64,000 nucleotides of DNA from Stenotrophomonas rhizophila (GCF_003751305.1 NZ_RJKV01000001.1:620001-684000), one strand, 5' to 3'. Positions 15,721 through 23,969 are shown, counted from the first letter of the stretch. Numbers and translations: made by a program. The notes: generated from the sequence alone by a model not told the origin.

Positions 15721-16962
15721 TCAGCGCGGGGCGGGCACGCCGTGACAGCCGCCCATGCGGGCTTCACGGATCGGCAGATTGATCAGTGCGGCAAGGATGG
15801 CCAGGCCCATGTCGGCGTACCACATCCACAGGTAGTTGCCGGTGTGCGCCAAGGCGAGACCGCCGAGCCAGGCGCCGAAAAAGCCGCCCAGCTGGTGCGA
15901 GAGCAGGGTCAGGCCGAACAGGGTGCCGAGGTAGCGGGGGCCGAACAGCTTGCCGACCAGGCCGGCGGTGGGCGGAACGGTCGCCAGCCAGGTGAAGCCG
16001 AGCGCGGCGGAGAACACGTAGAAGGTGAGCGGGGTGGGCGGCGCAACGAGGTAGACGCCGATCATCACGGCCCGGCTGGCGTACATCCAGAACAGCAGGT
16101 ACTTCATGCGGTAGCGCTGACCGAGCGCGCCGACGATCAGGCTGCCGGCGACGTTGAACAGACCGATGAGGGCGATGGAGGACGAGGCGACGGTGGGCGA
16201 GAGCCCGCACAGCGCGATTTCGCCGGGGAGGTGGGTGACCAGGAAGGCGATGTGCAGGCCACAGGTGAAGAAGCCCAGGTGCAGGTACCAGTAGCTGCGA
16301 TCGCGTGCGGCGATGCGCAGCTGTGCGGGCAGACCGCCGTCATCGGTGGCGCCCGCGACAGGCGCATGGTCGCCGGCACGACGTCGCAGTGGCCAGGCCA
16401 AGGGCACCGAGAGCAGGGTGATGACGGCCATCGTGATCATGGCGCGGGCCCAGCCGGCGGTGCCGATGATCCATTGGACCAGTGGCGCGAACACGAACTG
16501 GCCCAGCGAGCCGCCCGCGTTGATGAGGCCGGCCGCGAATGAGCGCTTTTCGGCCGGCAGGCGGTGGGCGGTCGCGCCGATCAGCACGGAGAAACTGCCG
16601 GCACCGGCACCGGCGGCCATCAGCAGACCGAGGGTGAACGTCATGCCGAGCGGGCTGGTCAGCAGCGGTGCGAGCAGCAGCCCGGCGGCCAGCAGCAGGG
16701 CACCGAAGATAAGCACGGGCAACGCGCCGCGCTGATCGGCGACGGCCCCGAACACGGGTTGCACCGCGCCCCAGACGAATTGGCCGATGGCCAGCGCAAA
16801 GCTGATCTCGACGATGCTCACGCCGGTGCCGCGGTGGATGGGGTCGACGTAGAGGCCGGAGGTCTGGCGCACGCCCATCGTGACCATGAGGATGGCGGAG
16901 GCGGCGACCAGCAGGCCCCAGTGCATGGTGGGGGCGCGGGCAGCGGTGGTGGAAGTGCTCAT
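15721..16962 (-). CDS. MFS transporter, 12-segment type
   Basis: A 413-residue major facilitator with about 12 transmembrane segments and a central cytoplasmic loop around residue 205 (PLRRRAGDHAPVAGA). It resembles the nitrate/oxalate-formate or YbfB-like MFS groups (VRQTSGLYVDPIHRGTGVSIVEISFA), for which substrates are varied. It overlaps the preceding marR gene by four bases (16959-16962), so it is almost certainly under that regulator. Direction of transport is unknown; coupling to a MarR repressor suggests export of a small organic acid or toxic compound. Start ATG 16962 is set by the ATGA overlap. Confidence 0.83.
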   Translation of the reverse strand: MSTSTTAARAPTMHWGLLVAASAILMVTMGVRQTSGLYVDPIHRGTGVSIVEISFALAIGQFVWGAVQPVFGAVADQRGALPVLIFGALLLAAGLLLAPLLTSPLGMTFTLGLLMAAGAGAGSFSVLIGATAHRLPAEKRSFAAGLINAGGSLGQFVFAPLVQWIIGTAGWARAMITMAVITLLSVPLAWPLRRRAGDHAPVAGATDDGGLPAQLRIAARDRSYWYLHLGFFTCGLHIAFLVTHLPGEIALCGLSPTVASSSIALIGLFNVAGSLIVGALGQRYRMKYLLFWMYASRAVMIGVYLVAPPTPLTFYVFSAALGFTWLATVPPTAGLVGKLFGPRYLGTLFGLTLLSHQLGGFFGAWLGGLALAHTGNYLWMWYADMGLAILAALINLPIREARMGGCHGVPAPR

Positions 16963-17393
16963 GCGTCGGCTCCGGCAGGCAGGGCGTGGTCGAGTTGGTC
17001 GAGCAGGGCGTTGAGCCGGGCGGTCGGGGTGGGGCCGAAAGTAGTTTCTACCTCATGTTGCGCGCGTTGCCAGAGTGGGCGTGCGCGGCGCAGGCAGGCC
17101 TCGCCGGCAGGGGTGATGACGATCAGGCGTTGCCGGGCGTCATCACCGCGGCGTTGTTCAAGCCAGCCGGCGGCGAGCAGCGGTTTGAGGTTGCGGGTGA
17201 GCGTGGTGCGGTCCATGCCGAGCGCCTCTGCAAGCTCGCCCAGCTGCCGCGGTGCGGGGGCGCGACGCAGGATGGAGTAAGCGTTGAGGCTGAGCCCGGC
17301 GGGGGCGAGGTGGGTGTCATAGATCTGCGAAAGCCGGCGTGCCGCGCGACGCAGGCGGAAGCAGGTGCAGGGGCTCTGGGTCAGCGGGTCCAT
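16959..17393 (-). CDS. MarR family transcriptional regulator
   Basis: A 144-residue winged-helix regulator with the MarR recognition helix region QLGELAEALGMDRTTLTRNLKPLLAAGWLE (split here by description) around residues 50-80. A Cys pair near the N-terminus (CTCFRLRRAARRLSQIYD) is typical of a MarR subgroup that senses organic peroxides or phenolics, though that is only suggestive. It heads a two-gene operon with the MFS gene. ATG 17393 is chosen; the frame stays open to 17492 but that part would translate the terminator and operator of the region. A perfect 16-base palindrome lies between the -35 and -10 elements of its promoter. Confidence 0.84.
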   Translation of the reverse strand: MDPLTQSPCTCFRLRRAARRLSQIYDTHLAPAGLSLNAYSILRRAPAPRQLGELAEALGMDRTTLTRNLKPLLAAGWLEQRRGDDARQRLIVITPAGEACLRRARPLWQRAQHEVETTFGPTPTARLNALLDQLDHALPAGADA

Positions 17394-17419
17394 GGGCGTG
17401 TGCCGGGGTGGGTGGCTGG

Positions 17420-17450
17420 ATGATACGTGCATATGCACGTAGTTGGTCAA
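17420..17450 (-). promoter_or_regulatory. marR promoter with embedded operator
   Basis: On the minus strand, TTGACC (17450-17445) is a good -35 and TATCAT (17425-17420) a good -10, about 19 bases apart. Between them lies the perfect palindrome ACGTGCATATGCACGT (17425-17440). A dimeric MarR protein bound there would block RNA polymerase directly. Confidence 0.62.
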
Positions 17451-17454
17451 GCAC

Positions 17455-17480
17455 AAAAAAAGGGGGCCTTTCGGCCCCCT
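17455..17480 (-). terminator. Intrinsic terminator of the zinc TonB receptor gene
   Basis: On the minus strand the stem AGGGGGCC/GGCCCCCT with a GAAA loop is followed by seven T. It lies about 30 bases after the receptor stop codon and just before the marR promoter. Confidence 0.9.
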
Positions 17481-17508
17481 CGGGTCAAGCAACCACCCAG
17501 TGAATCGA

Positions 17509-19704
17509 TCAGAAGTACGCGCGGATCCCGAATGCCACGCCGCGGCCCGGCAGCGGGGAGTAGTCGCGCAGCAGGGAGGTGTGCGGGCGGACCTCGCGGT
17601 TGGTCAGGTTGCTGCCGTCCAGGAAGACTTCGTAGCTGTTGCTGTCGGTCCGGTCCCAGCGATAGGCGAAGTGGGCGTCGACCAGGGTGTAGCCGTTGCT
17701 CGGCGCCTCGTTCTGGGCGACGTCCTTCTGGCTGCTGTAGCGCACGGCACCGACCGAGGCGCGCCAGCCATCCTTGGACCAGCGCAGGTCCGCGCCGACA
17801 CGGCCCGGGGCGATGCGCGGGAGGTAGCCGGTGTTGGCCAGATCCACGGTGTAGTTGTGGTTGTGATCACCGTGCGGGACGGCGATGTCGACGCTGCGGC
17901 TGCCGCTGCCATCCAGTTCGGCTTTGACGTAATCACCGAACACGCGCAGGTCCCAATCGCCAGCGTTGCCTTCGAAGAGATGCAACAGTGCTTCGGCTTC
18001 AGCCCCCTTGAACGTGGCGTCCTGCTGGGTCCACAGGCGGACCGGCAGCGATTCGACCACGCCGGTGTCGGCCAGGTAGATGAAGTCCTTGAACCTGGTC
18101 TGGTAGATCGAGGCGGAGAAGTCGACGCGGTCGCTGTGGGTGTGGATGCCCAGTTCGACGCGCTGGCCGCGTTCGGTCTTCAGGTTCGCATCACCGATTT
18201 CCAGCGAGCGGGTGGCAATGTGCGCGCCCGCGGCGTAGAGCTCTTCGTTGGTCGGGGCGCGCTCGGAACTGTCGATGCCGAAGCGCAGGTCGACGGCGTC
18301 GTTGAGTGTCCAGATGCCCGCGGCGGAAAGATTGGTGGCGTCGAACCTGCGGGCGCGGTAATCACCGGTCGGGTCCAGCTTGACCTGGTCATGGCGGCCG
18401 CCGAGTTCCAGCTTGAACGGGCCGAACTGCTTTTCCTGCAGCACGAACAGGCCGATGTTCTTCGTCGCGGTATCCGGCACGAAGGCTTCTTCGCCCTTGG
18501 CGCCGAAGTCGCTGTTGCCGAACTGCAGCCCGAAGGCGCCGTCCCAGCCACCGATCTGTTCCTGCACGGCTTCCAGGCGGCCTTCGATGCCACGGTTGGT
18601 GAAGCGCGTGGCCGGCGTGCCGGCTTCCAGTTCGGTGTGCTCGTAGTCGGTGTAGGCGGTACGCAGGCTGATGTTCTTCAGGAACGAGGTCGGCTGGTAG
18701 ATGCCGCCCTTGGCTTCGAAGCGGTTCTGCACCATGTCGATGCGGACGTCATGCTCGTCTCCCTCTTCTTCGTCGCCATGGTCGTGATCGTGGTCATGAT
18801 CATGGTCGTCGTCGGCATGCACGTGCGCGCCGTTGGGAATGCCGTATTTGGTGCGGTAGGTGCTGGCGGATACACCGAAGTAGCCGTCATCGCCCAGCCA
18901 GGTGGCGCCGACGCCGCCGGCGCGGGTACGGACGGAACTGTTGTCCAGACGGCCGCGGCGCGGTTCGTCGGTGTCGCCTTCCTCATGGTCGTGGCCGCTG
19001 TGATCTTCCAGGCCATCGATCACCGCGTAGCCGGGAATGCGGTAGTCATCGCCGTTGCGGACCAGACCGTCGACATGCAGCACGACGTTGCCGCTGACAC
19101 CGTCCAGGCGGAACATGCCGCTGCGCTCGTCGTTGACCGAATTGCCGCGCAGTTCGGCGCGGCCGCTGAGCGGACGGTCCGGCAGTTCGCGGGCGATGCG
19201 GCCGTCGACCACGTTCACCGCGCCGCCGATCGCGCCGCTGCCGAACAGCAGGGTGGCGGGGCCCTTCAGGACCTCGATCTGATCGGCCAGGAACGGCTCG
19301 ATGCTGGTGGCATGGTCGGCGCTGACGGTGGAGGCATCCATGTTGCCCATGCCGTTGGACAGTACTGCCACACGCGGGCCTTCCTGGCCGCGGATGATCG
19401 GGCGGCCGACGCCGGGGCCGAAGAAGGTGCTCTGCACGCCGGGCAGCTTGGCCACGGTGTCGCCGAGGGTGCCGGCCTTCTGCTCGTCCAGGCGTTCACC
19501 GGCCAGCACATCCACCGGGCGCGCCAGCGATTCGGCATCGCCCTGCAGCGGCGAGGCGGTGACCTTCACGGTGGACAGTTCGGTCAGGTGACCATCGCGG
19601 TGGCTGCCGGGGGCGTCCGCCGCCATGGCCAGCGAGGGCAGCATCGCGGCGGCAAGTGCCAGGGACAGGGCGTGGGGTGTGAGCAGGAGGGAGCTGGAGC
19701 GCAT
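17509..19704 (-). CDS. TonB-dependent zinc receptor, ZnuD-like
   Basis: Outer-membrane gated beta-barrel of 731 residues that would take up zinc. A signal peptide (to about residue 29) is followed by a TonB-box-like segment (LSTVKVTAS), a plug domain (RPIIRGQEGPRVAVLSNGM, IEVLKGPATLLFGSGAIGG) and a barrel ending in an aromatic residue (AFGIRAYF). Two His/Asp/Glu-rich extracellular loops are striking: DHSGHDHEEGDTDE, and a longer run at residues 293-318 with five consecutive His-Asp pairs, as in ZnuD of Neisseria. A Zur-box-like site lies 24 bases before ATG 19704, supporting zinc control. A TTG at 19725 is a weaker alternative start. Confidence 0.87.
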   Translation of the reverse strand: MRSSSLLLTPHALSLALAAAMLPSLAMAADAPGSHRDGHLTELSTVKVTASPLQGDAESLARPVDVLAGERLDEQKAGTLGDTVAKLPGVQSTFFGPGVGRPIIRGQEGPRVAVLSNGMGNMDASTVSADHATSIEPFLADQIEVLKGPATLLFGSGAIGGAVNVVDGRIARELPDRPLSGRAELRGNSVNDERSGMFRLDGVSGNVVLHVDGLVRNGDDYRIPGYAVIDGLEDHSGHDHEEGDTDEPRRGRLDNSSVRTRAGGVGATWLGDDGYFGVSASTYRTKYGIPNGAHVHADDDHDHDHDHDHGDEEEGDEHDVRIDMVQNRFEAKGGIYQPTSFLKNISLRTAYTDYEHTELEAGTPATRFTNRGIEGRLEAVQEQIGGWDGAFGLQFGNSDFGAKGEEAFVPDTATKNIGLFVLQEKQFGPFKLELGGRHDQVKLDPTGDYRARRFDATNLSAAGIWTLNDAVDLRFGIDSSERAPTNEELYAAGAHIATRSLEIGDANLKTERGQRVELGIHTHSDRVDFSASIYQTRFKDFIYLADTGVVESLPVRLWTQQDATFKGAEAEALLHLFEGNAGDWDLRVFGDYVKAELDGSGSRSVDIAVPHGDHNHNYTVDLANTGYLPRIAPGRVGADLRWSKDGWRASVGAVRYSSQKDVAQNEAPSNGYTLVDAHFAYRWDRTDSNSYEVFLDGSNLTNREVRPHTSLLRDYSPLPGRGVAFGIRAYF

Positions 19705-19727
19705 AGGGCAAGGGCCTTCGGTCAATT

Positions 19728-19740
19728 GTTACAATATATC
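19728..19740 (-). promoter_or_regulatory. Zur-box-like site before the zinc receptor
   Basis: GTTACAATATATC matches the gammaproteobacterial Zur core GTTATANTATAAC at 11 positions besides allowing the N. It lies 24-36 bases before the receptor start, where a bound repressor would cover the promoter. Confidence 0.55.
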
Positions 19741-19819
19741 AATGGTGGGGCGCGCGAATCCCGTAACGGGACGGGGGAAGGGAAGTCAGGGGGAGGCAAG
19801 GGTGCGCGTCAGGATTGAT

Positions 19820-19832
19820 GTTATATTATTCC
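19820..19832 (+). promoter_or_regulatory. Zur-box-like site before the MerC-type gene
   Basis: GTTATATTATTCC matches GTTATANTATAAC except at two positions. It lies 30 bases before the MerC-type start codon on the plus strand. With the site at 19728 it frames the divergent promoter region. Confidence 0.55.
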
Positions 19833-19861
19833 ATAACGCTTCGCCGACCCTGCTGGAAGTC

Positions 19862-20275
19862 ATGCCCTTGTTCCCTCGCCTCCGCCATCTGATCGATCGT
19901 TTCGGTGCCACCGGCTCATTGCTGTGCGCCGTGCACTGCGCTGTACTCCCGGTGCTGCTGGCCGCTGCGCCGTCGCTGGGGCTGTCGGTCTGGATGGGCG
20001 ACGGGGTGGAGCTGGCCCTGGTGAGCTTCGTCACCCTGCTGGGCCTGTTCAGCCTGGTCTGGGGCTGGCGCCGGCATGGCGCGCTGCGCGCGCTGGGCTT
20101 CCTGATCCCGGGCCTGACCGCGTTGTGGGCCGGCCTGCTGTACGGCCCGCTGCACCACTCCCCGGTGCCGCATGCCGTGGTGATGACCCTGGGCGGCGTG
20201 CTGGTCGGCGTGGCCCATCTGGTGAATCTGCGGCTGAACCACGGCCACGTCCATGACGCCAGCTGTGCTCATTGA
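19862..20275 (+). CDS. MerC domain membrane protein
   Basis: A 137-residue inner-membrane protein with four predicted transmembrane segments. The first contains the MerC-type Cys pair C22 and C26 in SLLCAVHCAVLP. The C-terminus is His-rich (NHGHVHDASCAH). MerC proteins were described for mercury uptake, but many chromosomal members are linked to zinc, and this one is divergent from a zinc receptor with a Zur-box-like site 30 bases upstream. Inner-membrane zinc transport or zinc-responsive function is therefore the most likely role. ATG 19862 is preferred; the frame is open far upstream across the divergent promoter, which is not coding. Confidence 0.8.
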   Translation: MPLFPRLRHLIDRFGATGSLLCAVHCAVLPVLLAAAPSLGLSVWMGDGVELALVSFVTLLGLFSLVWGWRRHGALRALGFLIPGLTALWAGLLYGPLHHSPVPHAVVMTLGGVLVGVAHLVNLRLNHGHVHDASCAH

Positions 20276-20393
20276 GAGCGCGCATGGTAGGCTTTCCGAT
20301 CGTGCGCGGGGGCGCCTGAGAGGGCGGCCCCGCCGAACCCGTGTCAGTACGGGGTAATCAGATTTCGCAGCATTCAGACTAAGGAGTTACGAC

Positions 20394-20576
20394 ATGGGTA
20401 AGGGTGACCGCAAGACCGCCAAGGGCAAGCGCTTCAATGCCAGCTACGGCAATTCGCGTTCGCACGTCGTGAGCAAGGCGGCCGTGGGCGCAGCTGCGCC
20501 GGTTGCCAAGAAGACCGTGACGAAGGCGCCGGCCAAGAAGGCCGTTGCCAAGAAAGCGGTGGCCAAGGCCGGCTGA
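20394..20576 (+). CDS. 30S ribosomal protein THX
   Basis: A 60-residue very basic protein starting MGKGDRKTAKGKRF and continuing NASYGNSRSH, the signature of the THX (Thx) family that fills a cavity in the head of the 30S subunit. The C-terminal half is an Ala/Lys repeat (AKKAVAKKAVAK) longer than in Thermus, as in other Xanthomonadaceae. A strong ribosome-binding site (AAGGAG, seven bases before ATG) and a strong terminator right after the stop make it a single-gene transcript. The 118-base upstream gap must contain its promoter. Confidence 0.9.
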   Translation: MGKGDRKTAKGKRFNASYGNSRSHVVSKAAVGAAAPVAKKTVTKAPAKKAVAKKAVAKAG

Positions 20577-20595
20577 TCCAGCCAGGCGGGTCATG

Positions 20596-20628
20596 AAAAA
20601 CGCGGCGCTTGCGCCGCGTTTTTTTTGC
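20596..20628 (+). terminator. Intrinsic terminator of the THX gene
   Basis: AAAACGCGGCGC-TT-GCGCCGCGTTTT stem followed by a T-run. It starts 20 bases after the stop and, with A-runs on the left, could also work for the convergent pyrophosphatase gene. Confidence 0.92.
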
Positions 20629-20656
20629 CCGCGTTCCGGCCGAAACCGCTGCGCGC

Positions 20657-21919
20657 TCAGCGCAGCGCAGGCAGCAGTCGCTCGGCGTCGCCATCGTTGG
20701 GCGCAGTTGGAATCCCCAGCAGGCGGGTCAGCAGCGGGTAGACATCCACGTTGTCGAACGCAGGAACGGTCTGCCCCTGTCTGAACGCCGGGCCACGTGC
20801 CACGAACACCGCGCGCATGGACGGCAGCGCATTGTCATACCCGTGGGAGCCGCGATCGCCCGGCCCGCGTTTGGCGATGCGCTCGCGGGTCAGGGCATCC
20901 CAGCCTTCGTGCATCTGGCAGACGATCGGTGGAATGCGCGGGTTGCTGCCGTACGTCCAGCGTGCCGGCAGGGTCTGGCGCGTCCAGCAGTCGTACTGGG
21001 CATGCGCGCCCAGCAGGATCTGCTCGGCCTGCGCCTGCTTGCCCGGCAACGGGGCGAACCCGATCGACTGGCCGACCGATATTTCCCGGGCAATGGCCGG
21101 GTCGATCATGTCTTCGGTCGCCACCACCTGGCCGTCCGGCACGCCGGCCATGCCGTGGTCGGAGACCAGGATCACGTTGGTGGCCTCGGCCAGCCCACGT
21201 GCCTGCAGACCGTCCAGCAGACGACCGACCGCGCCGTCGGCCAGTGTCACCGCGGCGGCGTACTCGTGCGATTCCGGACCGTGATTGTGGCCGGCCTTGT
21301 CGACCTGCTCCATGTACAGCGTCACCAGTCGCGGCGCCTGCGGGCCGCGCTGGTCCAGCCAGCCCAGTACCTGGTCCACGCGATCGGGCAGGGTCACGGT
21401 CTCATCGTAGCCATGCCTCTGGCTGGGGCGGATGCCCTGGATTGCCGCTTCACTGCCCGGCCAGGACCACACGGCCGTGCGCACGCCGGCCTTTTCCGCA
21501 CCCACCCAGACCGGCTCACCGCCCCACCAGCGTGAATCGGCCACCGATTCGCGCACGTGCAGCTGGAATCTGCCCAGTGCGTCTTCCTGCATGCTGTTGT
21601 GGATGATGCCGTGGTGGTCCGGCCGCAGGCCGGTCACGATCGTGTAGTGGTTGGGAAATGTCAGCGAGGGATAGGAGGGCGTCATCCATTGCGCCCGCAC
21701 CCCCTCGTCAACGAGCCGGCGGATGTTCGGGGTGATGCCGCGGTCGAGCATGTCCGCCCGCAGGCCGTCGATGGAGATCAGCAGCAGCTTCTGCTGCTGC
21801 GCCGGGACGCTCCGGGCTACGGTCGCAGCCGACGCGACAGGCGGGGAAGACGGTGCGGTGGCGCAGGCGGCCAGCGAGAGAGCGGCGGCAAGCGCCAGCG
21901 GAAGGCGGACGGAAATCAT
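20657..21919 (-). CDS. Nucleotide pyrophosphatase/phosphodiesterase (NPP family)
   Basis: Alkaline-phosphatase-superfamily enzyme of 420 residues that hydrolyses phosphodiester or pyrophosphate bonds of nucleotides outside the cytoplasm. It is lipid-anchored or at least exported: lipobox SLAAC with Cys19. The two-zinc active site is recognisable: Asp51 in LLISIDGLRADM, nucleophile Thr87 in PSLTFPNHYT, and the ligands in VSDHGMAG and later KAGHNHGPESHE. It is close to the well-studied Xanthomonas NPP. ATG 21919 gives the signal peptide; a TATCAT hexamer ends six bases before it and there is no Shine-Dalgarno sequence, implying a leaderless transcript despite the upstream ogt gene. Confidence 0.9.
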   Translation of the reverse strand: MISVRLPLALAAALSLAACATAPSSPPVASAATVARSVPAQQQKLLLISIDGLRADMLDRGITPNIRRLVDEGVRAQWMTPSYPSLTFPNHYTIVTGLRPDHHGIIHNSMQEDALGRFQLHVRESVADSRWWGGEPVWVGAEKAGVRTAVWSWPGSEAAIQGIRPSQRHGYDETVTLPDRVDQVLGWLDQRGPQAPRLVTLYMEQVDKAGHNHGPESHEYAAAVTLADGAVGRLLDGLQARGLAEATNVILVSDHGMAGVPDGQVVATEDMIDPAIAREISVGQSIGFAPLPGKQAQAEQILLGAHAQYDCWTRQTLPARWTYGSNPRIPPIVCQMHEGWDALTRERIAKRGPGDRGSHGYDNALPSMRAVFVARGPAFRQGQTVPAFDNVDVYPLLTRLLGIPTAPNDGDAERLLPALR

Positions 21920-21925
21920 CGCGAC

Positions 21926-21931
21926 ATGATA
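21926..21931 (-). promoter_or_regulatory. Candidate -10 of the NPP gene (leaderless)
   Basis: TATCAT on the minus strand ends six bases before the ATG. This predicts a transcript starting at the start codon, independent of the upstream repair operon. Confidence 0.42.
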
Positions 21932-22007
21932 GTGCGTGGCGGTGACGCGTCGAAGACAACCGACGGCATACGCTGCGCGACGCCGCACGGGTCCTGCGCA
22001 TGCCGCA

Positions 22008-22499
22008 CTACGCGAACAGCGAATCGCGCCCTGCTTCCAGCTGCAGCAGGGCGGCCTTGGTCTCCAGTCCGCCGCCGAATCCGGTGAGTGCACCACTGCT
22101 GCCGATCACGCGGTGGCAGGGCAGCACGATCGGCAGCGGATTGCGCCCGTTGGCGGCACCGACCGCGCGGCTCGCGGTGGGGTGGTCGATGTGCCGCGCC
22201 AGTGCCACGTAACTCCAGGTCTGGCCGAACGGAATATCGGCCAGCGCCTTCCACACCCGCAGCTGGAACGGCGTGCCGTGTGGGGCAAGCGGGAGATCGA
22301 AGCGCACGCGCTCACCGTGCAGGTACTCCAGCAGTTGCCCGCGTGCACCGCGCAACGCATGGGCATCGCGCTGCCAGTGCTCGCGCCCCTTCGCGTCGTA
22401 ACGGTTGTTCTCGAACAGGATGTGGTGGATGCCCTGGCTGTCACCGGCCACGGTGAGCGCGCCGATCGGGCTGTCGAAGGTGTCGTAGAGCAGGGTCAT
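22008..22499 (-). CDS. ogt: Methylated-DNA--[protein]-cysteine S-methyltransferase
   Basis: Suicide repair protein that removes the alkyl group from O6-alkylguanine in DNA. The 163-residue product has the RVWKALADIPFGQTWSY helix region and the active-site PCHRV motif with Cys128 (VLPCHRVIGSSGALTGFGGG). It lacks the N-terminal Ada phosphotriester domain, so it is of Ogt type. Its ATG overlaps the stop of the Ada/AlkA fusion gene by four bases, so the two are co-expressed: one reverses O6-alkylguanine, the other excises N-alkyl bases. Confidence 0.94.
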   Translation of the reverse strand: MTLLYDTFDSPIGALTVAGDSQGIHHILFENNRYDAKGREHWQRDAHALRGARGQLLEYLHGERVRFDLPLAPHGTPFQLRVWKALADIPFGQTWSYVALARHIDHPTASRAVGAANGRNPLPIVLPCHRVIGSSGALTGFGGGLETKAALLQLEAGRDSLFA

Positions 22500-23962
22500 G
22501 AGGCAACTCCCGAAGACGGTGTGGCCAGATGCCACAGATGCAGAACGGCGTACGCACGCCACGGTCGCCACGGCTGCGAGCGGGCCTCGGTGGCGCGTTC
22601 GCTCAGTCGCGTATCACCACCGAGCACCTGCTGCAGTACCAGATCGCCGGCTGGAAAGGCATCGGGCAGCGCCAGTGCACGCAGTGCCATGTAATGCGCG
22701 GTCCATGGGCCGATGCCGGGCAAGGCGACGCAGCGCGCCACGAAGCCGGCCAGCGACTGGCCGGCACGGAAATCGAGCCGGCCATCGACCACCGCCTGCG
22801 CAACCGCACGCACGGTGGCCGCGCGGGTGCGCGGCAGCCCGATGGTTTCCAGCGGTGCCTGTGCCAGCGCTTCCGGCGAGGGGAACTGGCGGTCCAGTCC
22901 TGCCGGCATGCCTTCGAGAGTGGCGCCGAAGCGATCCACCACCCGGCGCGCCAGTGTGGCGGCGGCCGCCACGCTGACCTGTTGGCCGAGCACGGCGCGC
23001 ACGGCCACTTCAAACCCATCCCAGCCGCCGGGTACGCGCAGCCCGGGGCGTTGTGCGATACCCGTCGCCAGCAGTGGTTCCTGCGCCAGCGTCGCATGGA
23101 CCATGCGCAGGTCGGCATCGAGATCGAAGATGCGGCGCACCCGGCGTACGATCCCCGGAATTGCACGCGGATCGACCTGGCCCAGGTGCAGCAGCAGCTC
23201 CGGGCGCCGCGGGTCGGCGGTCACGCGCAGCAGTGAGGGGTGCTCGGGCGGCCCGATCACGCGCTGGTAGCTGTCCGTGTCGATCTGCTCGATGCCGGGG
23301 ATCGCGCGGCGACGCAGGAAGCTGAGCATCGCGGTGAAATCCAGTGGTGGCCGATAGCCCAGGCGCAGGGTCAGCGCGCCCTCGGTAAGTGAGCCGCGCT
23401 GACGGCGGATCGCGGTCGGCGGCATGCCGTAGCCGTCCAGAAAGGCCGCATTGAAACGGCGCAGACTGTTGTAGCCGGAGGCCATCGCGACAGCGGTGAC
23501 CGGCAATGCGGTTTCGGTCAGCAACTGCTTGGCCAGCAGCAGCCGACGGGTCGCGTGGATCTGCGCCGGCGCCGCACCGAGCCGGCCCACGAACAGGCGC
23601 TGCAGCTGGCGGGCGCTCAAGCCGACGTGCGTGGCCAGATCGGCCACCGGCTGGTCCTGCAGATAGCCATCGTGGATCAGGGCGAGCGCGCGCTGCAGGG
23701 TTTCATTGTTGAGCGCGTCCTGCGCCTCGGGCGCCAGTTCGGGGCGGCAGCGCAGGCAGGGACGAAAGCCCGCGGCCGCGGCGGCGGCTGCGGTGGGGTA
23801 GTACGTCACGTTGGACGGCTTCGGCGCCGGTGCCGGGCAGACCGGTCGGCAGTAGATGCCGGTACTGCGCACGGCAGTGAAGAACACCCCGTCAAAGCGT
23901 GCATCGCGGGCAAGGCGGGCGCTTTCGCAGGCGGCGTGGTCCAGGGGCAGGGCGGTCTCCAT
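22496..23962 (-). CDS. alkA: Ada-AraC regulator fused to AlkA DNA-3-methyladenine glycosylase
   Basis: A 488-residue fusion. Residues 1-80 are the Ada phosphotriester-acceptor domain with its zinc cysteines 38, 42, 69 and 72 (YCRPVC, CLRC); 85-180 an AraC-type helix-turn-helix; then the AlkA N-domain and a HhH-GPD glycosylase with LPGIGPWTAHYMALRAL and a candidate catalytic Asp440. Methylation of a zinc-bound Cys by phosphotriester damage should turn the protein into an activator, while the same polypeptide excises 3-methyladenine. This Ada(N)-AlkA arrangement occurs in several proteobacteria and actinobacteria. A TAGACT hexamer ends seven bases before ATG 23962. ogt follows with a four-base overlap. 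Confidence 0.92.
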   Translation of the reverse strand: METALPLDHAACESARLARDARFDGVFFTAVRSTGIYCRPVCPAPAPKPSNVTYYPTAAAAAAAGFRPCLRCRPELAPEAQDALNNETLQRALALIHDGYLQDQPVADLATHVGLSARQLQRLFVGRLGAAPAQIHATRRLLLAKQLLTETALPVTAVAMASGYNSLRRFNAAFLDGYGMPPTAIRRQRGSLTEGALTLRLGYRPPLDFTAMLSFLRRRAIPGIEQIDTDSYQRVIGPPEHPSLLRVTADPRRPELLLHLGQVDPRAIPGIVRRVRRIFDLDADLRMVHATLAQEPLLATGIAQRPGLRVPGGWDGFEVAVRAVLGQQVSVAAAATLARRVVDRFGATLEGMPAGLDRQFPSPEALAQAPLETIGLPRTRAATVRAVAQAVVDGRLDFRAGQSLAGFVARCVALPGIGPWTAHYMALRALALPDAFPAGDLVLQQVLGGDTRLSERATEARSQPWRPWRAYAVLHLWHLATPSSGVAS

Positions 23963-23969
23963 GGGGGCC

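Noticed and set aside
17443..19818. A 791-codon open frame opposite the zinc receptor gene
   Set aside because: Antisense of a certain TonB receptor gene, with valine/alanine-rich meaningless sequence, and it runs through the receptor's terminator.
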